Assembly (NCBI GenBank): GCA_937912125.1
Contig: CALDOK010000346.1
Location: 1-53,739, forward strand
Length of the DNA: 53,739 nucleotides
Reading direction: 5' to 3'
Origin: an uncultured Pseudomonadota bacterium
GTDB taxonomy: Bacteria > Myxococcota_A > UBA796 > JAFGLY01
Positions 30,652 to 40,092 of this stretch are shown piece by piece. The position numbers were made by a program, and so were the translations under genes. The notes below the pieces were generated by a model, which saw nothing but the letters and a program-made list of their open reading frames with translations, made no database searches and had not been told where the DNA came from. Every line of letters begins with the position of its first letter. Position 1 is the first letter of the stretch.

Positions 30652-31404
30652 TCAGCCGCCGATGAGATCCTTGACCAGCTGCACCGTGACCTGGCGGCCG
30701 AGCTGGCCGATGGCGGTGGTGAGCGGGATCTCCTTGGGGCAGACCTCGGCGCAGTTCTGGGCGTTGCCGCAGTCGGACAGGCCGCCGTCGCCCATGATGG
30801 CGTGCAGGCGGTCGGCGGCGAAGTACTTGCCCGTGGGGTGGGCGTTCATAAGCCGCACCTGGCCCAGGGGGGCCGGGCCCACGAAGTCGTAGTCCGGGCC
30901 GAACTGGGGGCAGGCTTCCATGCAGCAGCCGCAGGTCATGCAGCGGGAGAAGCTGTAGTTGAGCTCCCACTCCTGGGGCGAGATGCGGGGAGCGCCCGTG
31001 CCCACGTCCCAGGAGCCGTCCAGGTCGATCCATGCCTTGACCTTGCGCAGGTTGTCGAACATGCGCCGCCGGTCGATCATCAGGTCGCGCACCACGGGGA
31101 ACTTGGTCAGCGGCTCGAGCTTGATGGGCTGGGTGAGGTTGTCGATCAGGGTGGAGCAGGCCTGCATGGGCTTGCCGTTGATGCGCATGGAGCACGCACC
31201 GCAGACCTCTTCCATGCAGTTGGCCTCCCACAGCACGGGCTCGACCAGCTGGCCCGCGGTGGTGACCGGGGTCTCCCGGATCTTCATCAGGGCCGAGACG
31301 ACGTTGTGGCCGTGCTCGTAGGGGATCTCGAAGCTCTGCCAGTACGGGGCCGCTTTGGGTCCATCCTGACGCTTGATCTCGAAGCGGATCTTCTTGTCGG
31401 ACAT
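30652..31404 (-). CDS. sdhB: Succinate dehydrogenase iron-sulfur subunit
   Basis: This 250-residue subunit passes electrons from SdhA flavin to quinone. The [2Fe-2S] motif is NCMEEVCGACSM with the distant Cys in MQAC. The [4Fe-4S] motif is CMTCGCCMEACP. The [3Fe-4S] region is CGNAQNCAEVCP. It is the third gene of the transcript sdhC-sdhA-sdhB, starting 15 bp after sdhA. The arrangement and the single cytochrome subunit point to the menaquinone-type complex found in Deltaproteobacteria-like lineages, Epsilonproteobacteria and Bacillus. Confidence 0.95.
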   Translation of the reverse strand: MSDKKIRFEIKRQDGPKAAPYWQSFEIPYEHGHNVVSALMKIRETPVTTAGQLVEPVLWEANCMEEVCGACSMRINGKPMQACSTLIDNLTQPIKLEPLTKFPVVRDLMIDRRRMFDNLRKVKAWIDLDGSWDVGTGAPRISPQEWELNYSFSRCMTCGCCMEACPQFGPDYDFVGPAPLGQVRLMNAHPTGKYFAADRLHAIMGDGGLSDCGNAQNCAEVCPKEIPLTTAIGQLGRQVTVQLVKDLIGG

Positions 31405-31419
31405 GGTGTGGACCTCCTG

Positions 31420-33306
31420 CTACCGGTAGTCGCGGGGCTGGGTGGGTGGCAAGACCGAGGTGTCCACCGGCTTGTAGCTGATGGCGGGGCCGTCGGGGGT
31501 GTGGCTGGCCACGGTGGCCTTGAGCCACTTGTCGTTGCCGGCCTTCCACTTGGCGATGTAGTCGTCGTACTTCGGATCGCCGGGGTAGGCGTCCTCGGGC
31601 ATCTTGACCTCGAACTCCGGCTTGTAGTGGGAGCCGCGGTACTCGTCCCGCATCCTGGCGCTCTTGGCGATGATCTTGCCGACCACGATCATGTCCTGGA
31701 CCTGGCGCGCATAGGGCAGCGAGGCGTTGGCCCAGCCGGACTTCTCGCCCAGGCCGATGTTCTCTGCGCGGTCCTGGAGCTCCTCGAGCCCGTCCAGCGC
31801 CTCGTCCAGCGTGGCGTTGTCGCGCTCGATGCCCACCTTGGCGCGCATCAGATCGCCCAGCTCGCGGTGGAGGGCGTAGGGGTTCTCGCTGCCGCTCGAG
31901 GCCATCAGGCCCTGGTTGATCTCCCGCTGACGGGTGAGCTCGGAGTCCACGACAGCCTGGCTGACCGGCTTGATCTTCAGGCCCTTGAGGTAGGAGCCCG
32001 CGGACTCACCGGCCACGCGGCCGGAGAAGCTGGCGGACAGCAGCGAGTTGGCGCCCAGGCGGTTGGCGCCATGGTACATGCCGTCGCACTCGCCGCAGGC
32101 GAACAGGCCGGGGACGTTGGTCTGGTGGTTGCGCGGGCTGCCGATCTTCATGCCGCCCGTGTTCTCGTCCTTCTCCCAGTCGACCCACAGGCCGCCCATG
32201 CTGTAGTGCACGGCGGGGAAGATCTCCATGGGGTGGTCCACTGGATCTTTGCCCTTGAAGGTCTCGTAGATCTCCATGATGGCGCCCAGGCGCCGGCGAA
32301 GGAAGGCCTTGTCCAGGTGGGTGAGGTCCAGGAAGACCTTGTCCTGACCACCGATGCCCAGGCCCATCTTCTTGACGGCCTTCCAGATGGCCCGGGAGGC
32401 CACGTCGCGGGGCACGGTGTTGCCGTAGGCGGGGAACCACTCCTCGAGGAAGTAGAAGCGCTCGCCCTCGGGGATGGTGCGGGGGTCGCGCAGGTCGGTG
32501 GGGTCCTTGGGGACCCAGATCCGACCGCCCTCGCCGCGGGCTGCCTCGGACATCAGGCGGGTCTTGTCTTCGCCCAGCATGCCCGTGGGGTGGAACTGGA
32601 TGAACTCACCGTGGGTGAAGTCGGCGCCCTGCTTGTAGACGCGGGCGGCGGCGGCGCCGGTGGAGTTGGTGGAGTTGGTGGACTTGCCGAAGACCAGGCC
32701 CAGGCCGCCGGTGGCGAGCACCACGGCGTCGGCCGGGAAGGCGGTGACCTCCATGGTGCGCAGGTCCATGGCGGTGATGCCCCGGCAGCGGCCCTCTTCG
32801 TCCTTGATGATGGAGAGGAACTCCCACCACTCGTGCTTCTGCACCAGGCCCTGATCCTCGTAGCGACGGACCTGTTCGTCCACGCCGTACAGCAGCTGCT
32901 GGCCCGAGGAGGCGCCCGCGAAGAGGGTGCGCTTGTTCTTGACGCCGCCGAACAGCCGCAGGTCGAGCAGGCCTTCTGCGGTGCGCGAGAAGGTGACGCC
33001 CATGCGCTCGAAGGTGCGCATCATGCCGGGCGCCTCTTCGCACATGGTCTTGACGGGCGGGTGGTCGCTGATGTAGCCGCCGCCCTTGATGGTATCGATG
33101 ATGTGCTGCTTCACCGAGTCGCGCTGGCCCTTGAGGTCCATGCAGGCGTTGATGCCGCCTTGGGCGCAGGCCGAGTGCGAGCGCTTGACCTCGAAGAGGG
33201 AGAACAGCTTGACCGGATAGCCGGCCTCGACGATGCGCAGGGTGGCCCACAGGCCGCCCAGGCCGCCACCGACGACGATGGTCACGGGCTTCTGCTTGGC
33301 TGCCAT
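31420..33306 (-). CDS. sdhA: Succinate dehydrogenase/fumarate reductase flavoprotein subunit
   Basis: This 628-residue catalytic subunit oxidises succinate to fumarate. The FAD-binding motif is VVGGGLGGLWA. The probable covalent FAD-attachment His is in RSHSACAQGG. The substrate region contains FHPTG and ARGEGGR, and the C-terminal FAD-binding block is GANRLGANSLLS. It starts almost directly after sdhC on the same strand (1-bp gap). The length and terminal Tyr/Pro-rich extension match the Bacillus/Wolinella-type enzyme rather than the E. coli one. Confidence 0.95.
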   Translation of the reverse strand: MAAKQKPVTIVVGGGLGGLWATLRIVEAGYPVKLFSLFEVKRSHSACAQGGINACMDLKGQRDSVKQHIIDTIKGGGYISDHPPVKTMCEEAPGMMRTFERMGVTFSRTAEGLLDLRLFGGVKNKRTLFAGASSGQQLLYGVDEQVRRYEDQGLVQKHEWWEFLSIIKDEEGRCRGITAMDLRTMEVTAFPADAVVLATGGLGLVFGKSTNSTNSTGAAAARVYKQGADFTHGEFIQFHPTGMLGEDKTRLMSEAARGEGGRIWVPKDPTDLRDPRTIPEGERFYFLEEWFPAYGNTVPRDVASRAIWKAVKKMGLGIGGQDKVFLDLTHLDKAFLRRRLGAIMEIYETFKGKDPVDHPMEIFPAVHYSMGGLWVDWEKDENTGGMKIGSPRNHQTNVPGLFACGECDGMYHGANRLGANSLLSASFSGRVAGESAGSYLKGLKIKPVSQAVVDSELTRQREINQGLMASSGSENPYALHRELGDLMRAKVGIERDNATLDEALDGLEELQDRAENIGLGEKSGWANASLPYARQVQDMIVVGKIIAKSARMRDEYRGSHYKPEFEVKMPEDAYPGDPKYDDYIAKWKAGNDKWLKATVASHTPDGPAISYKPVDTSVLPPTQPRDYR

Positions 33307-33307
33307 G

Positions 33308-33994
33308 TCAGCCTCCGATGTGGGCGGTGAGGGGGTTCACGGACAGCATGGGCTCGAGGCCGAAGAGGCCGAAGCCCAGCAGGCTGTGGATGCCAAAGAA
33401 GACCAACACGGCGAACAGCCCGAGGGCCACCAGCTGGGCCTGCTTCTGGGCCTTTGCCGTGGTGAGCAGCCCCCAGGTGATGCCCATGGTCCACAGGCCA
33501 TTGCACAGGTGGTACAGGGCGAAGGTCAAGCCCGCGATGTAGGCGATGGCGCCCGCGGGGTTGGCCAGCAGATCCTGCATCCGGCCGTACATGTCCTTGG
33601 CCGCAGCGGGCTCGAACTCGGCCCAGATGCGGGTCCAGCCCACGTGGTAGATGAGGAACGCGAAGATGGCGAAGCCCGAGATGCGCTGGACCCACCAGGC
33701 CCAGTTTCGCATGTAGCCGTACTGCATCACGTTGCTGCGGCCCTTCCACCAAATCACGATGCCGTAGAAGGTGTGGAAGAGGATGGGCAGCGCGATGGCG
33801 AAGATCTCGGCCAGGTGCACGTAGTTCATGCCCTGGATCTTCTCGACGATGTAGTGGTTGTAGTACTCGGCGCCGTAGCGGGACTGAGAGTTCTCCCACA
33901 TGTGGAAGCACAAAAAGCCCCCCGCGGGCAGCAGGCCGAGCAGAGAGTGCAGCCGCCGCAGCAGGAAGTGCGGGTTGGTGTAGCTTGCGCTCAT
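33308..33994 (-). CDS. sdhC: Succinate dehydrogenase cytochrome b subunit
   Basis: This 228-residue membrane anchor has five hydrophobic helices and several His residues suitable as di-heme ligands (CFHMWEN, LFHTFYG, IYHVGW, LYHLCNG, GIHSL). It replaces the separate SdhC/SdhD pair and binds menaquinone. GGAG lies 5 bp before the ATG at 33994; an upstream Met at 34057 gives only an Arg/Pro/Thr-rich extension. It is the first gene of sdhCAB. The 140-bp gap to the upstream ubiB gene probably holds the promoter. Confidence 0.92.
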   Translation of the reverse strand: MSASYTNPHFLLRRLHSLLGLLPAGGFLCFHMWENSQSRYGAEYYNHYIVEKIQGMNYVHLAEIFAIALPILFHTFYGIVIWWKGRSNVMQYGYMRNWAWWVQRISGFAIFAFLIYHVGWTRIWAEFEPAAAKDMYGRMQDLLANPAGAIAYIAGLTFALYHLCNGLWTMGITWGLLTTAKAQKQAQLVALGLFAVLVFFGIHSLLGFGLFGLEPMLSVNPLTAHIGG

Positions 33995-34119
33995 GCGGGC
34001 TCCACTGGTTGGCGTGGGTGCGCGCGTGCGCGCGCGTGGGTCGGGGTTCTGAGGCACGGACGATATGCCCGCAGCCCCCTCGGTGCAATCGGTCTGGGGC
34101 GACCTCCGTCAATTTTTCG

Positions 34120-34139
34120 GCGATCGCTTGATAGCTATC
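34120..34139. promoter_or_regulatory. Paired palindromes upstream of sdhC
   Basis: GCGATCGC (34120-34127) and GATAGCTATC (34130-34139) lie side by side at the 3' end of ubiB. They are next to an AATTTTT patch and a minus-strand TTGACG, about 130 bp before the sdhC start. An operator or promoter element for sdhCAB is inferred from position only. Confidence 0.25.
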
Positions 34140-35862
34140 GGTGCTTGCGCCCGAGCCCCGAGAAGAAGAAGCGCAGCAGGCCGCCCAGGCTACGGCGCGT
34201 GGCGTCGAGGCTGAACAGGCCTGCGAGCTGGCTGTGGGCCACCAGCATGGCCCACAGGGCCGACGATCCGAGGATGGTCAGGACTCCCAGCACGGGCACC
34301 GCCTTGAGCCCCAGGATGCGGGTCTCGGCGGCGCTGAGCATGATGGCGCCCGCGGTGGAGAGGGCGAGCACGCACATGGCCATGGAGATGCGCAGGCCCG
34401 CTTGCCGGATCTCGGTGAGCAGCGCGTCCTGGTCGGGGTTGCGAGTGCTGATCTCCACCCGCCCAGCCTCGAGGTCCGACAGCAGCTGCGTGGCCTGCAT
34501 GGGCAGCTGGGCGACCCCAGAGCGGGCCGCCAGCAACATCTTGGCGGCCTGCGCTGCGATGTGATCGGGGGCCAGCTGTTGGGTGACCAGGCGCTCGGCG
34601 AGGGGGCGGACCTCGGCCACGATGTCGCAGTCCGGCAGCAGCTTGCGGGAGATGCCGAAGACCAGGTTGGTGGTCCGCGCCAGGACCGCGTACTCCTTGG
34701 GCATCACCAGGCCATGCCGCGTGATGATCTCGATGTAGTTCATCAGGTTGGCGCTCTGGGTCATCTCCATGAGCGAGGCGCCATGGATCTTGCCCATCTC
34801 GAGCTCGATCTCCGCCTTGAGCGCCTTGAGATCCAGCCGCCCCCGGCTGGCGCCGGCGCGGGTGAAGGCCATCACCAGGCCGTCGGAGTCCTTGAAGACC
34901 ATGGACATGAAGATGGAGGAGACCACCTGCTGCATCTCTGCGCTGATGGTGCCCACCAGGCCGAAGTCCAGGTAGCCCAGGCGGCCGTCGTCCAGCACCA
35001 GCAGGTTGCCGGGGTGGGGGTCGCCGTGGAACAGGCCGGTGTCGAAGACCTGGGTGTAGCTGGCCTCGATGAGCTTGTGAGCCAAGGCGTGGGCCTGGGG
35101 GTCGTCGGGGGTGATCTTGTGGAAGGGGCGACCCACGAGCAGCTCGAGGGTGAGCACCCGCAGGCCCGACTGAGCCTGGTAGACCCGCGGCACCACCACG
35201 TCGGGGAGCTTCTCTGCGATGGAGGATCGGAAGCGGTCGCAGCTGGCGGCTTCCCGGAAGAAGTCCAGCTCCTGGTTCAGCGCGGCGTCGAACTCCGAGA
35301 CCACAGCCGCCGGGGTGTAGACCCCGGGGAGGACCAGGCGTCCTTCCACCAGGCGGGCCAGGGTGTAGAGGATGCGCAGGTCGGCCTGGATGACGGCCTC
35401 GATGTCGGGGCGCCGGACCTTGACCGCCACCGGGGTGCCGTCGGGCAGGGTGGCGCGGTGGACCTGGGCGATGCTCGCCGAGGCCATGGCCTGTTCCTCG
35501 AGGGTGGCGAAGATGTCGCCGATGGGCGCATGCAGATCTTCTTCGATCACCCGGCGGATGGCGGGGAAGGGCACCGGCGGCACGCGGTCCTGGAGCTGCT
35601 GGAGCTCTTCGGCCAGCCGGGCGGGGATGATGTCGGGGCGCACCGACAGGATCTGGCCCAGCTTGACGAAGGTGGGGCCCAGCTCGACCATGGCCTCGCG
35701 CACGCGGACGGTCCAGTGGGCCTTCTGGCCTTGGGTCTCGTCGTCGTCGGGCATGTAGCGGCCCAGGCCCGCCTGGATCACCAGGCGCCCGAAGCCGTGC
35801 TTACGCATCACGCTGAGGATCTCGGTGACGCGCCCGATGTCTGTGACGTTGATCTGGGCCAT
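34135..35862 (-). CDS. ubiB: UbiB/ABC1-family atypical kinase
   Basis: This 575-residue membrane protein of the ABC1/ADCK/UbiB family is linked to isoprenoid-quinone synthesis or homeostasis. Motifs: KxGQ region ELGPTFVKLGQILSVRPDIIP, the Ala-rich loop ASASIAQVHRA, Lys in VAVKVRRP, HGDPHPGN and DFG. Two C-terminal hydrophobic helices (about 498-520 and 525-548) anchor it. Its position upstream of the quinone-dependent sdhCAB on the same strand suits a respiratory-quinone role. In menaquinone users the exact function is unsettled, so the gene symbol indicates family only. Confidence 0.88.
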   Translation of the reverse strand: MAQINVTDIGRVTEILSVMRKHGFGRLVIQAGLGRYMPDDDETQGQKAHWTVRVREAMVELGPTFVKLGQILSVRPDIIPARLAEELQQLQDRVPPVPFPAIRRVIEEDLHAPIGDIFATLEEQAMASASIAQVHRATLPDGTPVAVKVRRPDIEAVIQADLRILYTLARLVEGRLVLPGVYTPAAVVSEFDAALNQELDFFREAASCDRFRSSIAEKLPDVVVPRVYQAQSGLRVLTLELLVGRPFHKITPDDPQAHALAHKLIEASYTQVFDTGLFHGDPHPGNLLVLDDGRLGYLDFGLVGTISAEMQQVVSSIFMSMVFKDSDGLVMAFTRAGASRGRLDLKALKAEIELEMGKIHGASLMEMTQSANLMNYIEIITRHGLVMPKEYAVLARTTNLVFGISRKLLPDCDIVAEVRPLAERLVTQQLAPDHIAAQAAKMLLAARSGVAQLPMQATQLLSDLEAGRVEISTRNPDQDALLTEIRQAGLRISMAMCVLALSTAGAIMLSAAETRILGLKAVPVLGVLTILGSSALWAMLVAHSQLAGLFSLDATRRSLGGLLRFFFSGLGRKHR

Positions 35863-36021
35863 GCCAGCAGCGTATCAAGGAACCGCGGAGTTTCCCTCCC
35901 CAGCCCGAGCGCTGCCTGAGGTTCCGGGTGGTGCACGGGGCCCTCGGTCCTCGGCCGCGTTCTGGAGCTCCTGGTGGGATAGGACAGCTCGACCATCGCT
36001 TCCCAACCGCGCGAGCCAGCC

Positions 36022-36738
36022 GTGCCCACCGATCCCACCGCCAGCGTCCGCAGCATCGTCTCTCAGCTCGAGGCCCTCGGCACCCCAGAGCGAAGGGCCT
36101 CCTTCGAGCGCACCGCGCCCTCGGCGCTGCGGGGGCTTGGCGTGCGTGTGCCCGATCTGCGGGTCATCTCGAAGGCCCTGATCAAGCAGCACCGCGAGGC
36201 TCCGCCAGCGCAGGTCAAGGCGCTGGTCTTCGCCCTGGGCGACGAGGGGAGCTTCGAGGCCCGCCAGGTGGGCCACGAGCTGCTGGCCGGCAACCGGGCG
36301 GCCCTGGCCAGCCTGACCCGCGACGAGCTGCTGGCCCTGAGCCGTGGCATGGACAACTGGGCCACGGTGGACATGTGGGGAGAGATGATCCTGGGCGTGT
36401 CCTGGCTGCGGGGCTGCGTGGACGATGCACTGATCATGGCGCTGGCGGGCTCCGCCGATCGCTGGGAGCGGCGCGCGGCCTTGGTGGCCACGGTGGCGCT
36501 GAACAAGAAGGCCAGGGGAGGGAAGGGCGACGCCCCCCGCACCCTGCCCATCTGCCGAGCCCTGGCGGCCGACAAGGACGACATGGTGGTCAAGGCGCTG
36601 AGCTGGGCCCTGCGCGAGCTGCTGGAGTGGGAGCCCGGGGTGGTGCGGGGCTTCATGCTCGAGCACGACGCGGTGCTGGCCAGCCGCGTGAAGCGCGAGG
36701 TCGGCAACAAGCTGCGGACGGGCAAGAAGAGCGGCTAG
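36022..36738 (+). CDS. AlkD-like DNA alkylation repair protein
   Basis: This 238-residue all-helical HEAT-like repeat protein resembles AlkD glycosylases, which excise N3- and N7-alkylpurines. The diagnostic segment is DNWATVDMWGEMILG, with the Trp-x-x-Val-Asp catalytic neighbourhood. A Lys/Arg-rich C-terminus (KREVGNKLRTGKKSG) could contact DNA. It starts at GTG 36022. The stop overlaps the convergent lipoprotein gene by 4 bp. Upstream is a 159-bp gap to the divergent ubiB. Confidence 0.85.
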   Translation: MPTDPTASVRSIVSQLEALGTPERRASFERTAPSALRGLGVRVPDLRVISKALIKQHREAPPAQVKALVFALGDEGSFEARQVGHELLAGNRAALASLTRDELLALSRGMDNWATVDMWGEMILGVSWLRGCVDDALIMALAGSADRWERRAALVATVALNKKARGGKGDAPRTLPICRALAADKDDMVVKALSWALRELLEWEPGVVRGFMLEHDAVLASRVKREVGNKLRTGKKSG

Positions 36739-37349
36739 CCGCACTCTCCCGTGCGCGTCGCCCTGGCCTGTGTGGCCCAGCAGCTCCCCAGGGTGTCGGG
36801 GTCGTAGGCCTCGCAGTCCTCGAACGCCACCGGCACGGTGGCGGTGCGGAACACCAGGTCGCCTCCCAGGGCGTCTCCGGCCATCACCGCGTGGCTGGTG
36901 ATGCGGCAGTCGGGGTCGTGGGGGTCGGCACCCTCTAGCTCCATCCACACGAAGAAGTTGTCGGCGTAGCCATGCACCTCGGCCCAGCGGCTCTCCGAGC
37001 TCGCCCCCCAGGCCGACTCACGCACCGAGATGCTCCGTTCCCCGTCCTGGTCCGAGAGGCACAGAGAGCCGCTGGTGGGGCTGCCGTCGGGGTAGTCCGT
37101 GTCGCTGGCCACCAGCTCGCCCACCACTCTGTAGCTGCCCTGGATGTCGGGCGGCTCGAGGCCTCCGAACAGGAGGATGTCTGCGCGCCCCATGCAGTCG
37201 AGCAGGTCGTCGTCTTGGATGGGCTGGTCCGAGGTGTCGGTGGAGCCGCGCCACGCCCCGGTGTCGGGCAAGCCGACGCCCCCACTTCCGAAGCCGGGCC
37301 CGGCGGGGGTGCAAGCGGTCAGGAGGAGGGCGATGGCGATGGGCGGCAT
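36735..37349 (-). CDS. Lipoprotein of unknown function
   Basis: In this 204-residue protein a signal peptide ends in the lipobox LLTAC (Cys about 13), followed by a Gly/Pro-rich stretch. A beta-rich domain with several Cys (DCMG, LCLSDQDGE, DCRI, EDCEAYD, SCWAT, ECG) may form disulfides. No family was recognised. I chose the ATG at 37349; the frame extends to 37400. It begins 10 bp after the upstream lipoprotein's stop, so the two are probably one operon. Confidence 0.65.
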   Translation of the reverse strand: MPPIAIALLLTACTPAGPGFGSGGVGLPDTGAWRGSTDTSDQPIQDDDLLDCMGRADILLFGGLEPPDIQGSYRVVGELVASDTDYPDGSPTSGSLCLSDQDGERSISVRESAWGASSESRWAEVHGYADNFFVWMELEGADPHDPDCRITSHAVMAGDALGGDLVFRTATVPVAFEDCEAYDPDTLGSCWATQARATRTGECG

Positions 37350-37359
37350 GACAGTCCAC

Positions 37360-38289
37360 CTACTCAGCTTGCAGGTCGGTTCGCAGGGCCAGGCTCGCAC
37401 CCATGGAGCCGGTCCCGGAGCCCAGGTGCAGCTGAGCCTGGAGCCGCAGGGGGCCCAGAGGGGCGGACACGGCCGCGGTCGGCATGAAGATCACGGTCTG
37501 GTATGCGCGGCTGGGCTCGGACGGTCCCGGGCAGTCGTAGCCGATGGGCTCGTCCTCGGTCCAGCTGCAAGACCACTCCTGTTCCTGCACGGCGGAGATG
37601 TGGGGATGGCTCACCAGGATGGCGCCGACGCCGAGGTAGAGCCCCCGGGGCGAGGTCCAGCTGATCTGTGGCCCTGTGCGGATCAGCCCGTACCGGGCCT
37701 GGATGGAACGCGCGCTGCTGGAGGTGGTGTCGTAGTCCTGGAACCACGGCGCGTAGCTGTCGTCGTAGCGGACGCTGGTCTCGTCGATGGCCTCTCGCCA
37801 GGTGGGCAAGAACAGCGCCCCGCCCTCGAGCACCAGGCCCAGCTTCACCGACTCGTACAGGGGCGCCATGATCCGCAGTCCGAACACCGCCTGTGTGGCG
37901 AGGCCTTCGAGCCCCTGGTCGTCGACGCCCCGCATCAGCGGCCGGCCGCCCAGGTTCGCCGACGCGCCGATCCCCAGCCCGGCTTCCAGCCAGGTCGCCA
38001 GGCCGTAGCTGAGGCGGCCGGAGAAGTGCCAGCTGGGCACCCAGGTCGCGGAGCCGCTGTCCGAGAAGCGGGTGGGCGATCCCGGGTAGGCGCCGTAGAC
38101 CAGGCGGGCCTCGGTGGCGAGCTTGGTGGGCTCGGGCATGGGGCCGTCGAGGAAGGGAGGCTGAGGGACCGGCACCATCGCCTTGGTCAGCGTGGTGCGC
38201 CGGTGGTACTCGCTGCGCACCACGGAGGGGCCGCAGCTGGCCAGTGCCAGCGCGCTCGTGACGAGGATGGTGCGTGCCGCCTTTCCCAT
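37360..38289 (-). CDS. Outer-membrane beta-barrel-like lipoprotein of unknown function
   Basis: In this 309-residue protein the signal peptide ends in lipobox ALASC (about 18-19). Repeated amphipathic segments (SWHFSGRLSYGLATWLEAGLG, LYLGVGAILVSH, LRLQAQLHLGSGTGSMG) look like barrel strands; a disulfide may link SCSWTEDEP and DCPGP. I chose the ATG at 38289, where the lipoprotein signal begins; the open frame upstream overlaps proS as shadow. It is followed 10 bp later by another lipoprotein. Surface or outer-membrane location inferred; function not recognised. Confidence 0.65.
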   Translation of the reverse strand: MGKAARTILVTSALALASCGPSVVRSEYHRRTTLTKAMVPVPQPPFLDGPMPEPTKLATEARLVYGAYPGSPTRFSDSGSATWVPSWHFSGRLSYGLATWLEAGLGIGASANLGGRPLMRGVDDQGLEGLATQAVFGLRIMAPLYESVKLGLVLEGGALFLPTWREAIDETSVRYDDSYAPWFQDYDTTSSSARSIQARYGLIRTGPQISWTSPRGLYLGVGAILVSHPHISAVQEQEWSCSWTEDEPIGYDCPGPSEPSRAYQTVIFMPTAAVSAPLGPLRLQAQLHLGSGTGSMGASLALRTDLQAE

Positions 38290-38375
38290 GCGGACAGCTT
38301 GGCTGCGATCATCCAAGCGCGCAAGCGCGGCGCGCTGAGGACCGGGTTCTTCCGACCGCGGGTGGGCCAGCGGGG

Positions 38376-39872
38376 CTAGTAGGACCGAGCGAAGATCGCC
38401 ATGTGGGTGGCGGGCTTTCCGGTCTTGAAGCAGACCTTTCCCTCGATCTCTTCCTGTCCTTCGAGGGGGTAGCAGCGGACGGTGGCGCGGGTCTCGGCCT
38501 TGATGATGTCTTCCTGCTCGCTGTCGTCGCACCAAGGCACCAGGTACCAGCCGCCCTGGGACTCGAGCAGCCCCTGGAACTCGTCGTAGGAGTCACAGCG
38601 GTAGGTGCGCTCCTGGCGGAAGGCCAGGGCCTTGTCCAGCATCTCCTGCTGGATCTCGGCCAGGACCTCTTGGACCCGGGCGGCCACGCCGGCCACGGGG
38701 ATGGGGAACTTCTTGCCGCCGATGCGACGGGCGGCGAAGACGGACTCCTTCTGCATGTCGCGGGGGCCTACCTCGAGGCGCAGGGGCACGCCCTTGCGCT
38801 CCCACTCGAAGTACTTGGCGCCGGGCTTCATGTTGTCGCGGGTGTCGACCTGGACGCGGATGCCCACGGCCTTGAGCTCATCGCGCACGCCATAGGCGTA
38901 GTCCAGCAGCTCGTCGCGCTGGGCTTCGCCCTTCCAGATGGGGGTGATCACCACCTGGATGGGGGCCAGCTTGGGCGGCAGCACCAGCCCGGTGTCGTCG
39001 GAGTGGGCCATGATGACCGCGCCGACCAGGCGGGTGGACACGCCCCAGGAGGTGGCCCAGACGTGCTTGCGCTCGCCGTCGGCGTCCTGGAAGGTGACGT
39101 CGAAGGCCTTGGCGAAGTTCTGGCCCAGGAAGTGGGAGGTGCCCGCCTGCAGGGCCCAGCCGTTCTGCATCATGGCCTCGATGCAGTAGGTGTCCAGGGC
39201 GCCTGCGAAGCGCTCGTTGGCCGTCTTGACGCCCTTGACCACCGGGATGGCCATGATCTCTTCGGCGAAGTCGGCGTAGACACCGAGCATCTTCACCGTC
39301 TCTTCGACCGCCTCGTCCTGGGTGGCGTGGGCGGTGTGGCCTTCCTGCCACAGGAACTCGGTGGTGCGCAGGAACGGGCGGGTCTTCATCTCCCAGCGCA
39401 CCACGTTGGCCCACTGGTTGATGAGGATGGGCAGGTCGCGGTGCCCGGAGATCCAGTCCCGGTACATGTTCCAGATGATGGTCTCGCTGGTGGGGCGCAG
39501 CACCAGGGGCTCCTCGAGCTTCGAGGTCGGATCCGGCTCGACCCCGGGCTTGCCGTCGATCTCGCAGGCCCGCAGCCGGTGGTGGGTCACCACGGCGCAC
39601 TCCTTGGCGAAGCCTTCGACATGCTCGGCTTCCTTGGAGAGGAAGCTCATGGGGATGAGCAGCGGGAAGTAGGCGTTGACGTGGCCGGTCTCCTTGAACC
39701 TGCGGTCCAGGTCGTCCTTCATGGCCTCCCAGATGGCGAAGCCGTGGGGGCGGATGACCATGCAGCCTTTGACCGGGGAGTAGTCGAACAGCTGCCCTGC
39801 CTTGAGGACGTCGAGGTACCACTCGCTGTAGTCTGTCTCGCGGGAGGTGATGCTCTGTTCGTGGCGGCTCAT
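38376..39872 (-). CDS. proS: Prolyl-tRNA synthetase, archaeal/eukaryotic-type
   Basis: This 498-residue class II synthetase charges tRNA-Pro. It belongs to the type without the bacterial editing insertion (RPTSETIIW, FLRTTEFLWQEGHTAHAT, TSWGVSTRLVGAVIMAHSD) and ends in the characteristic C-terminal Tyr (FARSY). AGGAG lies 6 bp before the ATG at 39872. The C-terminal zinc site appears degenerate: Cys remains in PWCDD and KVCFK, but the partner Cys of each pair is replaced. This ProRS type is common in some bacteria, including Myxococcota. Confidence 0.95.
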   Translation of the reverse strand: MSRHEQSITSRETDYSEWYLDVLKAGQLFDYSPVKGCMVIRPHGFAIWEAMKDDLDRRFKETGHVNAYFPLLIPMSFLSKEAEHVEGFAKECAVVTHHRLRACEIDGKPGVEPDPTSKLEEPLVLRPTSETIIWNMYRDWISGHRDLPILINQWANVVRWEMKTRPFLRTTEFLWQEGHTAHATQDEAVEETVKMLGVYADFAEEIMAIPVVKGVKTANERFAGALDTYCIEAMMQNGWALQAGTSHFLGQNFAKAFDVTFQDADGERKHVWATSWGVSTRLVGAVIMAHSDDTGLVLPPKLAPIQVVITPIWKGEAQRDELLDYAYGVRDELKAVGIRVQVDTRDNMKPGAKYFEWERKGVPLRLEVGPRDMQKESVFAARRIGGKKFPIPVAGVAARVQEVLAEIQQEMLDKALAFRQERTYRCDSYDEFQGLLESQGGWYLVPWCDDSEQEDIIKAETRATVRCYPLEGQEEIEGKVCFKTGKPATHMAIFARSY

Positions 39873-40046
39873 GTCGACTCCTGAGCAGGCCGCTGAGGTG
39901 GGCCTGGCCGCGGCGTATAACGCCTCCCTCCTCCCTGTCACAGGGCCTACGGGATGGGCCATGGGGATCCATGCGGCCCTACGCATCCACCCACCGGGTG
40001 GGTATGCTTCATCCCTGCCGCCCACGCACGCCCGTGCCCGCTGGGC

Positions 40047-40092
40047 CACACGTCGCTACACACGTCGCTACACACGTCGCTACACACGTCGC
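40047..40092. repeat. 12-bp tandem repeat (about 3.8 copies) before a lipoprotein start
   Basis: The unit CACACGTCGCTA is repeated three times plus a 10-bp partial copy with no mismatches. It ends 11 bp before the ATG at 40104, so it occupies the 5' leader of the lipoprotein gene and reaches close to its ribosome-binding site (CGGAGA). No gene covers the rest of the 231-bp gap (39873-40103). Confidence 0.9.

Noticed and set aside
30412..33330. 972-codon open frame antisense to sdhA/sdhB
   Set aside because: Antisense shadow; sdh cofactor motifs define the real strand.
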